From Sphingobium sp. V4 (GTDB lineage Bacteria > Pseudomonadota > Alphaproteobacteria > Sphingomonadales > Sphingomonadaceae), in contig NZ_CP081002.1 in NCBI RefSeq assembly GCF_029590555.1, forward strand, positions 124,001 through 188,000: DNA of 64,000 bases. The letters run 5' to 3'. Both the position numbers and the translations under genes were made by a program. This document shows positions 28,841 to 37,557 of the stretch, one piece after another (the stretch's first letter is position 1; every line of letters begins with the position of its first letter). The notes below the pieces were generated by a model. That model was given only the letters and a program-made list of their open reading frames with translations, was not told where the DNA came from and made no database searches.

Positions 28841-30286
28841 TCAGGCGCGCGAGATGCCTTGCCGGTCGATGCGGGTCAGAACCATCGCGGCCCAGAGCCG
28901 ACGCAGCGAAACGAGCATCGCACCCAGTAGCGCCCAGCCAAGCATCAGCCAGATTTCCACCGGGACGCCCGCAGCCACTCCAAAGGGCGCGACGACGGCG
29001 GCGATCGCGACGATCGTCGCGCCCAGCGTGATCGACAGCAGGAGGGGCCGGCCACCCGGCAGGACATAGGCGGGCGCGCTTCCGCCCTCGTTCATCGCGC
29101 GCAGGCGCATCAGCGCCAGCAGCGCGACCGCGGCAATGGCGGTCGTGCAGATGGTGCCCATCGCGATGATCGGGCTGATGGCGCCGCGCCCGGCCAGCAC
29201 CCCGACGCAGGTCCATCCGCCGACCAGCAACGCCGCGCGGCGCGGCGCCCCGCTTCTGGCGTCGACATGCGCCAGCATGGAGGGCAGGAAGCCCGCGCGC
29301 GCCTGCGCCAGGATGACGCGCGTTGCGGACAGGTGCATGGCGTTCCAGGTCTTCAGCAGGGATGCCATCGCGACCAGCAGGATGCCCTTGGTTGCGATGC
29401 CGCCGGCCAGCGCCTGATCGAAGGCGGCGGCGACGGGCAGCGCGCCGGTCGTAAGGGCGCGCCAGGGGAGCAGTGAGGTGGAAGCGAGAATGATGAGGCT
29501 GTAGAAGAGGGCGGCCGTCAGCACTGCCAGCGTCATGGCCTTGGCGACGGTGCGGAAACTTGTGCCGGGGGCACGTTCCTCTACCGCCGAGGCCGCGGTC
29601 TGGAAGCCCGACAGCCACATGCCCGCGACACCCAGCATGACGAACATGCCGCCGATGAAGCTCCGATCCTGCGCCGATTCGAACAGGGGACGCCAATTGG
29701 CCGGATCACCCTGCGCGAAACCCAGAAGGACAAGCATGGCGGATGCGGCGAGAAAGCTGAACGTCACGACCTTCTGGAAACCCACCGCGATCGTTGCCCC
29801 GGCCGCGTTGAGGACCGTCATCACGGCCGCCCCGGCCAGTCCTATGGCGAGGTCGAGGATGGTGATCGGCTTGCCCAGCAATGTGTAGAGCGGCGGCTGT
29901 CCGGCGACCGAGGGCAGGAGATTTTCGAGGAACCAGGACAGCGCCAGCCCCTCGAAGGCGCAGATGCCGACGAAATAGAGGGTCAGGAACCATCCGGTGA
30001 TGAATCCGGGCCAGGGACCAAAGGCCTTTTCCACGAAAACGAACTCTGCCCCCGCGCGGGGTACGCGCGCGACCAGTTCGGCATAGGCCGCGGCGACCGG
30101 CACCATCAGCAAGGTCATGCCAAGGAACGCGAGTACCGCGCCTCCCGGTCCGGCCGGGCTGACCCATTCGCCCATCAGCACCATCCAGGCCGACCCGACG
30201 ATCGTGCCGAAAGCCAGCGCGAAGAAGCCGGGGCCGGTCACGCCGCGCCGCAGCGCTGGTCCGGCGGGCGCACTGCCCTCGCTCAT
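28841..30286 (-). CDS. APC-superfamily amino acid/amine permease
   Basis: A 481-residue inner-membrane transporter with roughly twelve to fourteen hydrophobic segments. APC features are FFALAFGTIVGSAWMVLMGEWV (broken first helix with the G-S/T-G-like substrate loop), VARVPRAGAEFVFVEKAFGPWPGFITGW in the second and third helices, and LSGFQTAASAVEERA in the sixth. Its start overlaps the stop of the ureohydrolase gene by 4 bp, so it probably imports that enzyme's substrate or a precursor, such as an amine, a guanidino acid or arginine. The exact substrate cannot be read from sequence. Confidence 0.88.
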   Translation of the reverse strand: MSEGSAPAGPALRRGVTGPGFFALAFGTIVGSAWMVLMGEWVSPAGPGGAVLAFLGMTLLMVPVAAAYAELVARVPRAGAEFVFVEKAFGPWPGFITGWFLTLYFVGICAFEGLALSWFLENLLPSVAGQPPLYTLLGKPITILDLAIGLAGAAVMTVLNAAGATIAVGFQKVVTFSFLAASAMLVLLGFAQGDPANWRPLFESAQDRSFIGGMFVMLGVAGMWLSGFQTAASAVEERAPGTSFRTVAKAMTLAVLTAALFYSLIILASTSLLPWRALTTGALPVAAAFDQALAGGIATKGILLVAMASLLKTWNAMHLSATRVILAQARAGFLPSMLAHVDARSGAPRRAALLVGGWTCVGVLAGRGAISPIIAMGTICTTAIAAVALLALMRLRAMNEGGSAPAYVLPGGRPLLLSITLGATIVAIAAVVAPFGVAAGVPVEIWLMLGWALLGAMLVSLRRLWAAMVLTRIDRQGISRA

Positions 30287-31326
30287 CGCCGCAACTGCAC
30301 CAGACAGAGCAACTGGAACAGCATCTGCGCGGCCGCCTGCGCCGTCACGGTGCCGGGATCATATTCGGGCGCGACTTCCACTACGTCGCCGCCTATGATG
30401 TCGATGCCGGCAAGCCCCCGCAGCAGATGCAGCGCCTCGCGCGTGGACAGGCCGCCGACTTCGGGCGTGCCCGTTCCCGGCGCATAGACGGGGTCGAGCC
30501 CATCGACATCGAAAGTGACATAGGTCGGTCCGTCGCCCACAACCTCCAGCGCCTTCGCGATCACCGCGTCCATGCCCATCGCCGCGCAGTCCTCTGCGTG
30601 GATGACCGTCATCCCGGATGCGTAGGAAAATTCCCACAGATATTCCGCGCCGCCGCGAATGCCGATCTGGATGGAGCGCCTCGGGTCCAGTACACCCGCC
30701 AGAACGGCCTCGCGGAAGGGTGCGCCATGATGGAATTTGGAGCCTTCGTAGATGCCGCCGGTGTCGCAATGGGCGTCGAAATGCACCATCCCCATCGGCC
30801 CCTTGGCGCGGGCCAGTCCCTTCATGATCGACCCGGTGATCGAATGGTCGCCGCCGACCGACAGCGGAATCGCGCGGGTCTCGCCGATCATGGCATAACA
30901 ACCTTCGATATCGGCATGGCAGAGCGCCAGATCATAGCGGCTCTGCATCGGCACGTCGCCCACGTCCGCGACCTTGAGCTGGTTCATCGGCGCGACCCGC
31001 AGCGCATGTTCGTAGGGACCGATCCGATCCACCGCGCGGACCGCGCGAGGACCGTAGCGTGCCCCCGGCCGGTTCGTTACGCCCAGGTCCATGGGCACGC
31101 CGATCAGCGCGACATCCAGCGCATCCAGCGTCAGGGCTGTCAGTCCGTCCGCGATATAGGGCGCGTCGAGCAGCGTGGAAGGTTGCGCGAAGGGCCAACG
31201 CCGTTTGTCGCCGTTCTTGAACTGCAACCCGGCGACTTCGCGAAAATGAGGATCATGAATGTCCGCCCCGCCGCTCCCGGCATAGAGGCGGCGAAGGTCG
31301 TCGAGATCGAGCGGATCGGTGGGCAT
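30283..31326 (-). CDS. Agmatinase/guanidinobutyrase-type ureohydrolase
   Basis: A 347-residue member of the arginase/agmatinase superfamily, which releases urea from guanidino compounds with a binuclear manganese centre. All metal motifs are present: GGDHSITGS, HFDAHCDT and FDVDGLDPVYAPGTGTPEVGG. The N-terminal GVPMDLGVTNRPGARYGPRAVR is characteristic of bacterial agmatinase, 4-guanidinobutyrase and 3-guanidinopropionase. I used the ATG at 31326 (MPTDPLDLDDLRRLY); ATG 31386 is also in frame and neither has a clear Shine-Dalgarno. It is translationally coupled to the APC permease and divergent from an Ldh2-type dehydrogenase. Confidence 0.88.
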   Translation of the reverse strand: MPTDPLDLDDLRRLYAGSGGADIHDPHFREVAGLQFKNGDKRRWPFAQPSTLLDAPYIADGLTALTLDALDVALIGVPMDLGVTNRPGARYGPRAVRAVDRIGPYEHALRVAPMNQLKVADVGDVPMQSRYDLALCHADIEGCYAMIGETRAIPLSVGGDHSITGSIMKGLARAKGPMGMVHFDAHCDTGGIYEGSKFHHGAPFREAVLAGVLDPRRSIQIGIRGGAEYLWEFSYASGMTVIHAEDCAAMGMDAVIAKALEVVGDGPTYVTFDVDGLDPVYAPGTGTPEVGGLSTREALHLLRGLAGIDIIGGDVVEVAPEYDPGTVTAQAAAQMLFQLLCLVQLRR

Positions 31327-31433
31327 GGCGACCAGTCTGTACGGCGCCGAAGGGGCGGCAATGGGGCAAATGGCGTATGGCTTCATGCAGGCTGGGCGTT
31401 GCCTCGCCGGCCGAAGCGGGGGAGGGTAGTGGC

Positions 31434-32438
31434 ATGACGCACATGGATTTCGAAGCGCTGGTGGCGTTGCTGCGTCGCATCTTCCTGGCGAACGGCGCGT
31501 CGCCGCTGGTGGCGGATAGTCTCGCCCGCAACTGCGCGGGCGCGGAGCGCGACGCCGCCATGAGTCATGGCCTCTTTCGGATGGCGGGCTATGTCGCGAC
31601 CCTGCGGAGCGGCTGGGTTGACGGGCGGGCAACGCCAGTTGTCGAGGATGCCGGCGCGTCTTTCCTGCGGGTCGATGCCGCCAATGGATTCGCCCAGCCC
31701 GCACTGGCCGCGGCGGCGCCGCTGGCGATGGCGATGGCGCGAAAGACCGGCGCCTGCGTCGTGGCGATCCGCCGTTCGCATCATTTCGCGGCGCTCTGGC
31801 CCGATGTCGAGCCTTTCGCGGAGGCGGGCCTGGTGGCGATCGCCATGGTGGACAGCATGGCCGTGGTGGTGCCGCCCGGCGCCCGGCGTCCGGTCTATGG
31901 CACCAATCCGCTTGCCTTCGCCGCGCCGCGCGAAGGTGGGCGCATCCTTGTGTTCGACCAGGCGGTCAGTGTCCTCGCGCATGGCGATGTGCAGATCGCC
32001 GCGCGCGACGGACATGAACTGCCGCCCGGCGCGGGCGTGGATGCGGCGGGCCAGCCGACCCGTGATCCACGCGCGGTTCTGGACGGCGGCGCGCTGCTGC
32101 CTTTCGGCGGGCACAAGGGCGCCGCGATCGCGATGATGATCGAGATCATGGCGGGTGCGCTCACCGGGGGTCTCTACTCGCACGAGGTCGACTGGTCGGC
32201 GCACCCCGGCGCGCAGACGCCCTGCACCGGCGAGTGTCTGATCCTGATCGATCCGGCGCGTGCTGGCCCCGCGGCAGGTTTCGCCGCCCGCGTCGAGCAT
32301 CTGGTAGCTACGCTGCGTGCGGCAGGGCAGGACCGTATGCCCGGCGATCGTCGCTTCGCCGCGCGGGAAAAGGCGCTGCGCGATGGCGTCCCGGTCAGCG
32401 CCGCCATGCTCCATCATCTGGAGAGCCTGATGGGGTGA
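31434..32438 (+). CDS. Malate/lactate dehydrogenase-2 (Ldh2) family oxidoreductase
   Basis: A 334-residue NAD(P)H-dependent enzyme of the Ldh2/ureidoglycolate dehydrogenase family. Typical motifs are AAMSHGLFRMAGYVATLRSG, the catalytic-type RRSHHFAALWPDVEPFAEAG, VYGTNPLAFAAPREGG and LPFGGHKGAAIAMMIEI. Members include malate, sulfolactate and ureidoglycolate dehydrogenases and Delta1-piperideine/pyrroline-2-carboxylate reductases; the last is attractive next to a guanidino-compound hydrolase and an amine permease but unproven. GGGGAGGG precedes the ATG at 31434. Confidence 0.85.
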   Translation: MTHMDFEALVALLRRIFLANGASPLVADSLARNCAGAERDAAMSHGLFRMAGYVATLRSGWVDGRATPVVEDAGASFLRVDAANGFAQPALAAAAPLAMAMARKTGACVVAIRRSHHFAALWPDVEPFAEAGLVAIAMVDSMAVVVPPGARRPVYGTNPLAFAAPREGGRILVFDQAVSVLAHGDVQIAARDGHELPPGAGVDAAGQPTRDPRAVLDGGALLPFGGHKGAAIAMMIEIMAGALTGGLYSHEVDWSAHPGAQTPCTGECLILIDPARAGPAAGFAARVEHLVATLRAAGQDRMPGDRRFAAREKALRDGVPVSAAMLHHLESLMG

Positions 32439-32459
32439 TCCGGCCTGGCGCGTCGACGG

Positions 32460-33341
32460 TCAGGACGATCTCGTCTGCCGCTCCATGCGATAGGCGCGCG
32501 GCGAGCGGCCGATGTGGCGGGTGAAGAAGCGGGAGAAATAGGCCGAATCCTCGAAGCCTACGGCATAGGCGATCTCCGTCACCGACAATTGGGAGTAAAG
32601 GAGCAGGCGTCGTGCTTCCAGCAACGCCCTGTCGTCCAGCATCTGGGCGGGCGAACAATTGGCGACGCGGGCACAGGCCTGGCGTAGTGCGGTCAGGCTG
32701 GTCCCCAGCGCCTTCGCATAAACCGGAATCGCCTCACGCTGCCGGAAGCGCTGTTCGATCCGTTCGCGCAGGCGTGCGACCAGCGCGGCCTGGCGCGCGG
32801 TGCCCGGTTGCGTGCTTCTGGCAAGGGTCGCGTGGCGGACAGCCAGCACCATCAGCAGGAGCAGAGTGGATTCCACCGCGGAACGCTGGCCTGGCCCCGA
32901 CCAGCCAAGCTCTTTCGCCATTCGGGCGATGATCGCCTCGGCATCCGGGCCTTCCTCCTGGGGCAGGGTGACGGCATGGGCGTGCGTGAATAGCGGGGTC
33001 AGGTCGGGATCGCGCGCCACAAGGTCGCGCAGATAGGTATCGGCGATGGTCGTGACATAACCGCGCGATTCCCGGTACCAGGTGAAGCCATGGACGACGC
33101 CGGTCGGGATCAATAGCAGGCAGGGCGCCTCGAAGCTGACGCGCATGGCCTCCGCCTGCATCGCGCCTCCGCCCTCGGCGATGAGGATGATGTGGTTGAG
33201 GTCGCGATGGATATGCGGCCTTATGGTCCATTCGCTCGGCCGGGACCGGTCGTCCAGGCTTTCGACATGCACGAAACCTTCCGCGACGCTGCGCTGGGGT
33301 TCGCCATAGAGGTAGAAGCTGGGAACGGAGGCCGTCGACAT
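32460..33341 (-). CDS. AraC-family transcriptional regulator
   Basis: A 293-residue regulator with an N-terminal cupin sensor (RPHIHRDLNHIILIAEGGGAMQAEA, PTGVVHGFTW) and a C-terminal double HTH of the AraC/XylS type (KALGTSLTALRQACARVANC, SVTEIAYAVGFEDSAYFSRFFTRHIGRSPRAYR). The layout resembles PobR, the activator of 4-hydroxybenzoate genes, but the ligand is unknown. It converges with the Ldh2 gene and is divergent from the fuconolactonase-like gene, with a 156-bp intergenic region; either could be its target. Confidence 0.88.
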   Translation of the reverse strand: MSTASVPSFYLYGEPQRSVAEGFVHVESLDDRSRPSEWTIRPHIHRDLNHIILIAEGGGAMQAEAMRVSFEAPCLLLIPTGVVHGFTWYRESRGYVTTIADTYLRDLVARDPDLTPLFTHAHAVTLPQEEGPDAEAIIARMAKELGWSGPGQRSAVESTLLLLMVLAVRHATLARSTQPGTARQAALVARLRERIEQRFRQREAIPVYAKALGTSLTALRQACARVANCSPAQMLDDRALLEARRLLLYSQLSVTEIAYAVGFEDSAYFSRFFTRHIGRSPRAYRMERQTRSS

Positions 33342-33497
33342 CGTTCGACCATAGGGGGGATCGGACGGGCCAACAATGTCGAGCGTGCGGACCTTTTACC
33401 CCGGCCCGCGCCAATGCTATCGAACGCCGTCGCCGATCTTGCACGCAATCGATCGGGTTTGCAGGGATGGAGAGGAAGCCCGGGTGGGGATGATGGC

Positions 33498-34352
33498 ATG
33501 AAGAGACCGCAAATCCTCGATTCGCACCAGCATTTCTGGCGCATAGGCGGGCCTGGCCAGACGTGGCCGGATGCGGAGTGGCCCCTGCTCCATCGCGACT
33601 TCCTGCCCGACGACCTCTTTCGTGCGACGGCGGAGATCGACATGATCGGCAGCATTTTGGTTCAGTCCCAGCCGGACGACCGCGACACTGACTGGATGCT
33701 GGACCTGGCAGCCGATGATCCGCTCGTGATGGGCGTGGTGGGCTGGGTCGCGCTGGACGACGTGGCGGCTCCGGCGCGGATCGCCCGGCTCGCCGCGCAT
33801 CCCAAACTGGTCGGCCTTCGGCCGATGCTTCAGGACATTGCCGACAGCGCATGGATGTTGCGCGATGATCTGACGCCCGCGATCGAGGCTATGCTGCGGC
33901 ACGGCTTGCGGTTCGACGCCCTGATCCAGCCACGCCATCTGCCTGCCATGGCTCGCTTCGCCGAACGCTGGCCCCAATTGCCCATCGTCATCGATCATGG
34001 CGCCAAGCCGCGGGCGGCGGCCATGATCCTCGACCCGTGGCGGGACCAACTGGCCCGGCTCGCTGGCTATCCCAATATCTGGTGCAAGCTGTCGGGACTG
34101 CGCACCGAGCAGGCTCTGGGGCAGGCGGCGGATGCGCTGGCTCCCTATGTCGAGCATATCCTGACATGCTTCGGGGCCCGCGCCATGTGGGGCAGCGACT
34201 GGCCGGTGCTCCTGCACATGGGCAACAGCTATGTCGACTGGGTCGATGATATGGTGCGGCTGGCAGGCGATCTGGATGAAACGGCGAGGGTTTCGCTGTT
34301 CTCGGGCGCCGCTCGAGCCTTCTATGGGCTGGATGGCGCGGAGGCCGCATGA
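33498..34352 (+). CDS. Amidohydrolase-2 family hydrolase (L-fuconolactonase-like)
   Basis: A 284-residue TIM-barrel hydrolase of the amidohydrolase 2/TIM_dep metal-hydrolase family. It opens with ILDSHQHFWRIGGPGQTWPD, has VVGWVALDD, LVGLRPMLQDI, PIVIDHGAKP and the terminal MWGSDWPVL carrying the last catalytic aspartate. The pattern best fits L-fuconolactonase and related sugar-acid lactonases. The ATG at 33498 gives the canonical N-terminus; longer in-frame extensions are antisense to the AraC gene. It is convergent with an MFS gene. No other fucose gene is adjacent, so substrate assignment is tentative. Confidence 0.85.
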   Translation: MKRPQILDSHQHFWRIGGPGQTWPDAEWPLLHRDFLPDDLFRATAEIDMIGSILVQSQPDDRDTDWMLDLAADDPLVMGVVGWVALDDVAAPARIARLAAHPKLVGLRPMLQDIADSAWMLRDDLTPAIEAMLRHGLRFDALIQPRHLPAMARFAERWPQLPIVIDHGAKPRAAAMILDPWRDQLARLAGYPNIWCKLSGLRTEQALGQAADALAPYVEHILTCFGARAMWGSDWPVLLHMGNSYVDWVDDMVRLAGDLDETARVSLFSGAARAFYGLDGAEAA

Positions 34353-34392
34353 TCTGGCGGGCCCCCGCTCCAGCCCCCGACGCCGCGCCGCG

Positions 34393-35688
34393 TCAGGCAG
34401 TGCGTGGCCGCAGCATGGCCAGCAGCAGCGCGCCCGCCAGCGACCCGAGCGCCATGACGAATGCGACCAGCGGCAGGCCATAGTCCATTGCGAAGAGGAA
34501 TCCGGCCAGGATTGGCCCGAGCGCTGCGCCGCCCCGCCCGACGCCGATGACGATACCCGTGCCGCCCGCCCGGACAGAAGTAGGAAAGGACTGGGCGACC
34601 AGCGCATAGAGGCCGACCACTGCGGCATTGGTGCAGAAGCCGCCAGCGCCGGCAACGAAGCTGAGGCCCGCCAGCGTCGTCTGGGTCTGACCGAAGACCG
34701 TCACCATGATGGTGGACCCGATCATGGCGACGAGCACGAGCCCGCGTACCGGCAGGCGCCAGCTCAGGGCGCTCAGCAACAGCGAACCCAGCAGCCCGCC
34801 GACATTGGCCCAGACCAGCACGCCGCCCGCGGCCGAAGGGGCATAACCCATGTCCACCACGATCTTGGGGATCCATTTCAGGATGAAGTAGAAGGTCATG
34901 ATGTGGCAGAAATAGGCCAGCGTCAGCAGGATGGTCGTCCTCGCCAGGCCTGGCGCGAACAGCGCCGCGAAGGATGGTTTGGGCGCGGCATGGTCGACGG
35001 GCGGCAGGGTTTCGGCGCGGGCATGGCCCATGCGGTCGAGCAGGCGGTTGATCCGCGCCAGAGCATCGGTCGGTCGCTTTTGCAGCAGGAAGCCGATCGA
35101 TTCGGGCAACAGCATGAGCGCGACCGGCAGGAAGAGCGCGGTCACGAGGCTGCCGAACAGGAAGATGTCCCGCCACCCTCCCGCGACCAGAAGTTGCGAG
35201 GCGACCGAACCGCCCAGGATCGCTCCGACCGGGTAGCCGGCCGCCATAATCGCGACGGCCAGGCTGCGGGCGCGGGCGTTCGCCAGTTCCGCGACCATCG
35301 CATTGGTGCAGGCCAGCATCCCACCGATGCCCAGCCCCGTGACAAGGCGCACAACGGATAGGGACAGGACGTTCCACGACTGTGTCGCAGCGCCCATGCC
35401 GACTGCCATCACGACCAGGCAGCCCAGGATGGTCGGGCGGCGTCCGATGCGATCGGCGAGATTGCCGAGCAGGACCGATCCCACCGCCATGCCGATCAGC
35501 TCCATCGAGAGGACGAGGCCCAGCGCGGCGCGATCGATTCCCCATTCGGCGGCGATGCCTGGCGATGCGAAGCTGATCGCCAGCACGTCGAACCCGTCGA
35601 GCGCGTTGAGCAGCACGCACAGGATGATCCCGGCAATCTGCAATCGTCCCATGGACGCCTCGTCCAGTTGACGCCTGATATCGGTCAT
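34393..35688 (-). CDS. MFS transporter, aromatic acid:proton symporter (AAHS) type
   Basis: A 431-residue major facilitator with twelve predicted helices. It has LNALDGFDVLAISFASPGIAAEW, the D-G-F-D signature of AAHS-family aromatic acid transporters such as BenK and PcaK, and the loop 2-3 motif GNLADRIGRRPTILG. FPTSVRAGGTGIVIGVGRGGAALGP near the tenth helix is also typical. The start at 35688 has a GGAGCGAGG ribosome site; a longer frame adds 19 residues inside the preceding gene's end. It follows the DUF3237 gene by 25 bp and should import an organic acid. Confidence 0.9.
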   Translation of the reverse strand: MTDIRRQLDEASMGRLQIAGIILCVLLNALDGFDVLAISFASPGIAAEWGIDRAALGLVLSMELIGMAVGSVLLGNLADRIGRRPTILGCLVVMAVGMGAATQSWNVLSLSVVRLVTGLGIGGMLACTNAMVAELANARARSLAVAIMAAGYPVGAILGGSVASQLLVAGGWRDIFLFGSLVTALFLPVALMLLPESIGFLLQKRPTDALARINRLLDRMGHARAETLPPVDHAAPKPSFAALFAPGLARTTILLTLAYFCHIMTFYFILKWIPKIVVDMGYAPSAAGGVLVWANVGGLLGSLLLSALSWRLPVRGLVLVAMIGSTIMVTVFGQTQTTLAGLSFVAGAGGFCTNAAVVGLYALVAQSFPTSVRAGGTGIVIGVGRGGAALGPILAGFLFAMDYGLPLVAFVMALGSLAGALLLAMLRPRTA

Positions 35689-35713
35689 CCTCGCTCCATG
35701 TCGTTTTTTTTGT

Positions 35714-36274
35714 TCAGCCGACTTCGAAAATATCGAGCCGTACATGGTCCTTATAGCGTGCGGCGCTGCACAGGAAGACGGTGCGGCCGAGCCAGGCGTG
35801 GGGACTTTCGCTCGCCACCTCGAAGCGCGGGGTCGTGCGGAAGTAATAAAGAGCGGGATCCACGGCCTCGCCCGCCGCGATCCGGGCCAGGACCGGAGCG
35901 GGGCCGCGCCGATAGCCGGGATTGACGATGGAAAGGATGCTGCCGTCGCTTGCCTCGATTGAATAGCGGGCGAGGATGTCGGCCGTGCCGTCGGAGCGGA
36001 TTGTCTGCCAGTCGGCGCCGCCGGGCAAGACCCTTCCGGTCAGGCGCGGGCCGTCAACGCTGCCCCCGACAATCGGGATGACCCGCTTGCGCGCACCGTC
36101 CACCATGCCCAGTTCCTGCGCCGGGCCGATCAGCACCCGCAGCCGCATGGCGAGGATCAGCGGCGGTGCGGGCAGGGTGTCGGTTTCCTCGGCCTGGGCC
36201 GTCGGCACGCCGCCGGCCAGCGCGAGAAAAGGCATCGCCTTGAGCAGGCCACGCCGGTGCAGCGGCTCTTCCAT
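35714..36274 (-). CDS. Exported DUF3237 family protein (Tat-type signal)
   Basis: A 186-residue protein with an N-terminal twin-arginine signal (HRRGLLKAMPFLALAGGVPTAQA) and a DUF3237 beta-barrel domain: ILAMRLRVLIGPAQELG, IVGGSVDGPRLTGRVLPGGADWQTIRSDGTADILARY, YYFRTTPRFEV. DUF3237 proteins have no established function but often sit in aromatic or terpenoid catabolic clusters. GGGGAGAGG precedes ATG 36274. It lies between the LuxR regulator and the MFS transporter on one strand, suggesting an operon that handles an organic compound. Confidence 0.85.
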   Translation of the reverse strand: MEEPLHRRGLLKAMPFLALAGGVPTAQAEETDTLPAPPLILAMRLRVLIGPAQELGMVDGARKRVIPIVGGSVDGPRLTGRVLPGGADWQTIRSDGTADILARYSIEASDGSILSIVNPGYRRGPAPVLARIAAGEAVDPALYYFRTTPRFEVASESPHAWLGRTVFLCSAARYKDHVRLDIFEVG

Positions 36275-36381
36275 ATCCTCTCCCCCTGTCATTTCGTGTC
36301 ATGGAAGTAGCGGATCGTCTCCCGCACGTCGATCTTTCCGGCCACTGTGCTCGTCGTGACATGGGCCGCCGCAGCGCCCGC

Positions 36382-37482
36382 TCAGGGGTTGCCTGCTATC
36401 GACAGCACGCTGGTCAGGATATTGCGCACCAACTCGGCCTGGCCGCGTGCGCCGGTCTTGGCGTAGACTTTCTTGGAATAGTTGCGGGCCGTTTCCACTG
36501 TGATTCCGAGTTCCACCGCGGCTTCCTGGATGGAAAAGCCGCTGGCAATAGCCCAGGCCAGCCTCGCTTCGCTGGGCAGCAGCCCGAACAGATCGGCCAG
36601 CTGGTCGCATCGATCGGCATGGGACCAGCGGTCTCCGCTCAGATAGGCGATGGCGACAGGCTTGGAATGGGGTGATGCGAAGCGGCTGTGGACGGGCGTG
36701 ACCAGCATGTCCATCCAGGGGTCGCGGCTCAGGTTGAACGCACGCGGGCGGCCCTCGCCCGCTTCGGTATAGGATTTGACGAGCGCGGTCAGCGTGCGAT
36801 CCACTGCGGGCGACGCAGGCGTCAGCCGATCATAGCGGCCCCGGCGCAGGACGGCCGTGCGTTGGAACAGCTGCTCCACATGGGGGGTCATGTCGATGAT
36901 GCGGCAGCGCGCATCCAGCGTCAGCCAGCCGAAGTTCAACCGTCCGAAAGCGTCGGATGTCAGGGAGGAACGGAACCGTTCGCGCTCCAGTGCGATGAAG
37001 CTGCGCAGCGCGATCCGCACATGCGGCACCAGCGCCGTCAGCAGGGCGCTCACCGTCGATCCGATCCGATGGTCGCCCGCACAGGTCAGCCACGCATCGA
37101 CGCCGCTGGGTTCCGCGACCCGGACCGATCGCATGTCGGCGATGCCGAGGCCGTGCAGAAAATCGTCCCGATAGGCGCGCTGCACCGGGTCGAGGGGGTT
37201 GAGCAACTCGTCCAGCGTATAGACGCGCGCCTCGCGCATGTCCCTGTAGGGCAACGGATCGCGCCGATCATATTGTTCGCTGAACAGCCGGTCCAGATGG
37301 GGCGGCGTGGCCGGGCCGGTATGCAGCTCGACGATCGCCTCCTCGTCGATCGGGCGGAATGCGAGCGCGACATAGAGGGCGCCGGTCCGCGCGCGCAGTT
37401 TCTCCAGGAAGCCGTGCCAGAGCGGCTGCTCGAATATCCCCTCGTGCAGCGCGGCCAGCAATCCATTGTCGTCCAGTCGCAT
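36382..37482 (-). CDS. LuxR-family transcriptional regulator with non-canonical N-terminal sensor
   Basis: A 366-residue regulator. The C-terminal GerE-type HTH is LFGLLPSEARLAWAIASGFS, IQEAAVELGITVETARNYSKKVYAKTGARGQAELV. The first 280 residues contain no recognised receiver or autoinducer domain; the central part (FGRLNFGWLTLDARCRIIDMTPHVEQLFQ) looks PAS-like, as in many sphingomonad orphan LuxR proteins. It heads the DUF3237-MFS gene string. The ATG at 37482 has no ribosome site, and a perfect TATAAT lies only 8 nt upstream, so the message may be leaderless. Confidence 0.85.
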   Translation of the reverse strand: MRLDDNGLLAALHEGIFEQPLWHGFLEKLRARTGALYVALAFRPIDEEAIVELHTGPATPPHLDRLFSEQYDRRDPLPYRDMREARVYTLDELLNPLDPVQRAYRDDFLHGLGIADMRSVRVAEPSGVDAWLTCAGDHRIGSTVSALLTALVPHVRIALRSFIALERERFRSSLTSDAFGRLNFGWLTLDARCRIIDMTPHVEQLFQRTAVLRRGRYDRLTPASPAVDRTLTALVKSYTEAGEGRPRAFNLSRDPWMDMLVTPVHSRFASPHSKPVAIAYLSGDRWSHADRCDQLADLFGLLPSEARLAWAIASGFSIQEAAVELGITVETARNYSKKVYAKTGARGQAELVRNILTSVLSIAGNP

Positions 37483-37490
37483 GGCATGGC

Positions 37491-37518
37491 ATTATAGCCT
37501 CCCATTTGGGAGGTGCAA
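37491..37518 (-). promoter_or_regulatory. Promoter of the LuxR gene with a palindrome in the -35/-10 spacer
   Basis: On the minus strand a perfect TATAAT (37496-37491) lies 16 nt after TTGCAC (37518-37513, 3 of 6 matches to the -35 consensus). The spacer holds CCTCCCA-TT-TGGGAGG (37498-37513 on the plus strand), a perfect 7-bp inverted repeat. A protein bound there would block or reshape RNA polymerase binding, so autorepression or MerR-like control is suggested. Initiation about 7 nt downstream of TATAAT falls at the ATG. Confidence 0.55.
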
Positions 37519-37557
37519 TCCCGCCGGCGCAGGGCAGCGCGCCGCTTCGTCCCCGCA

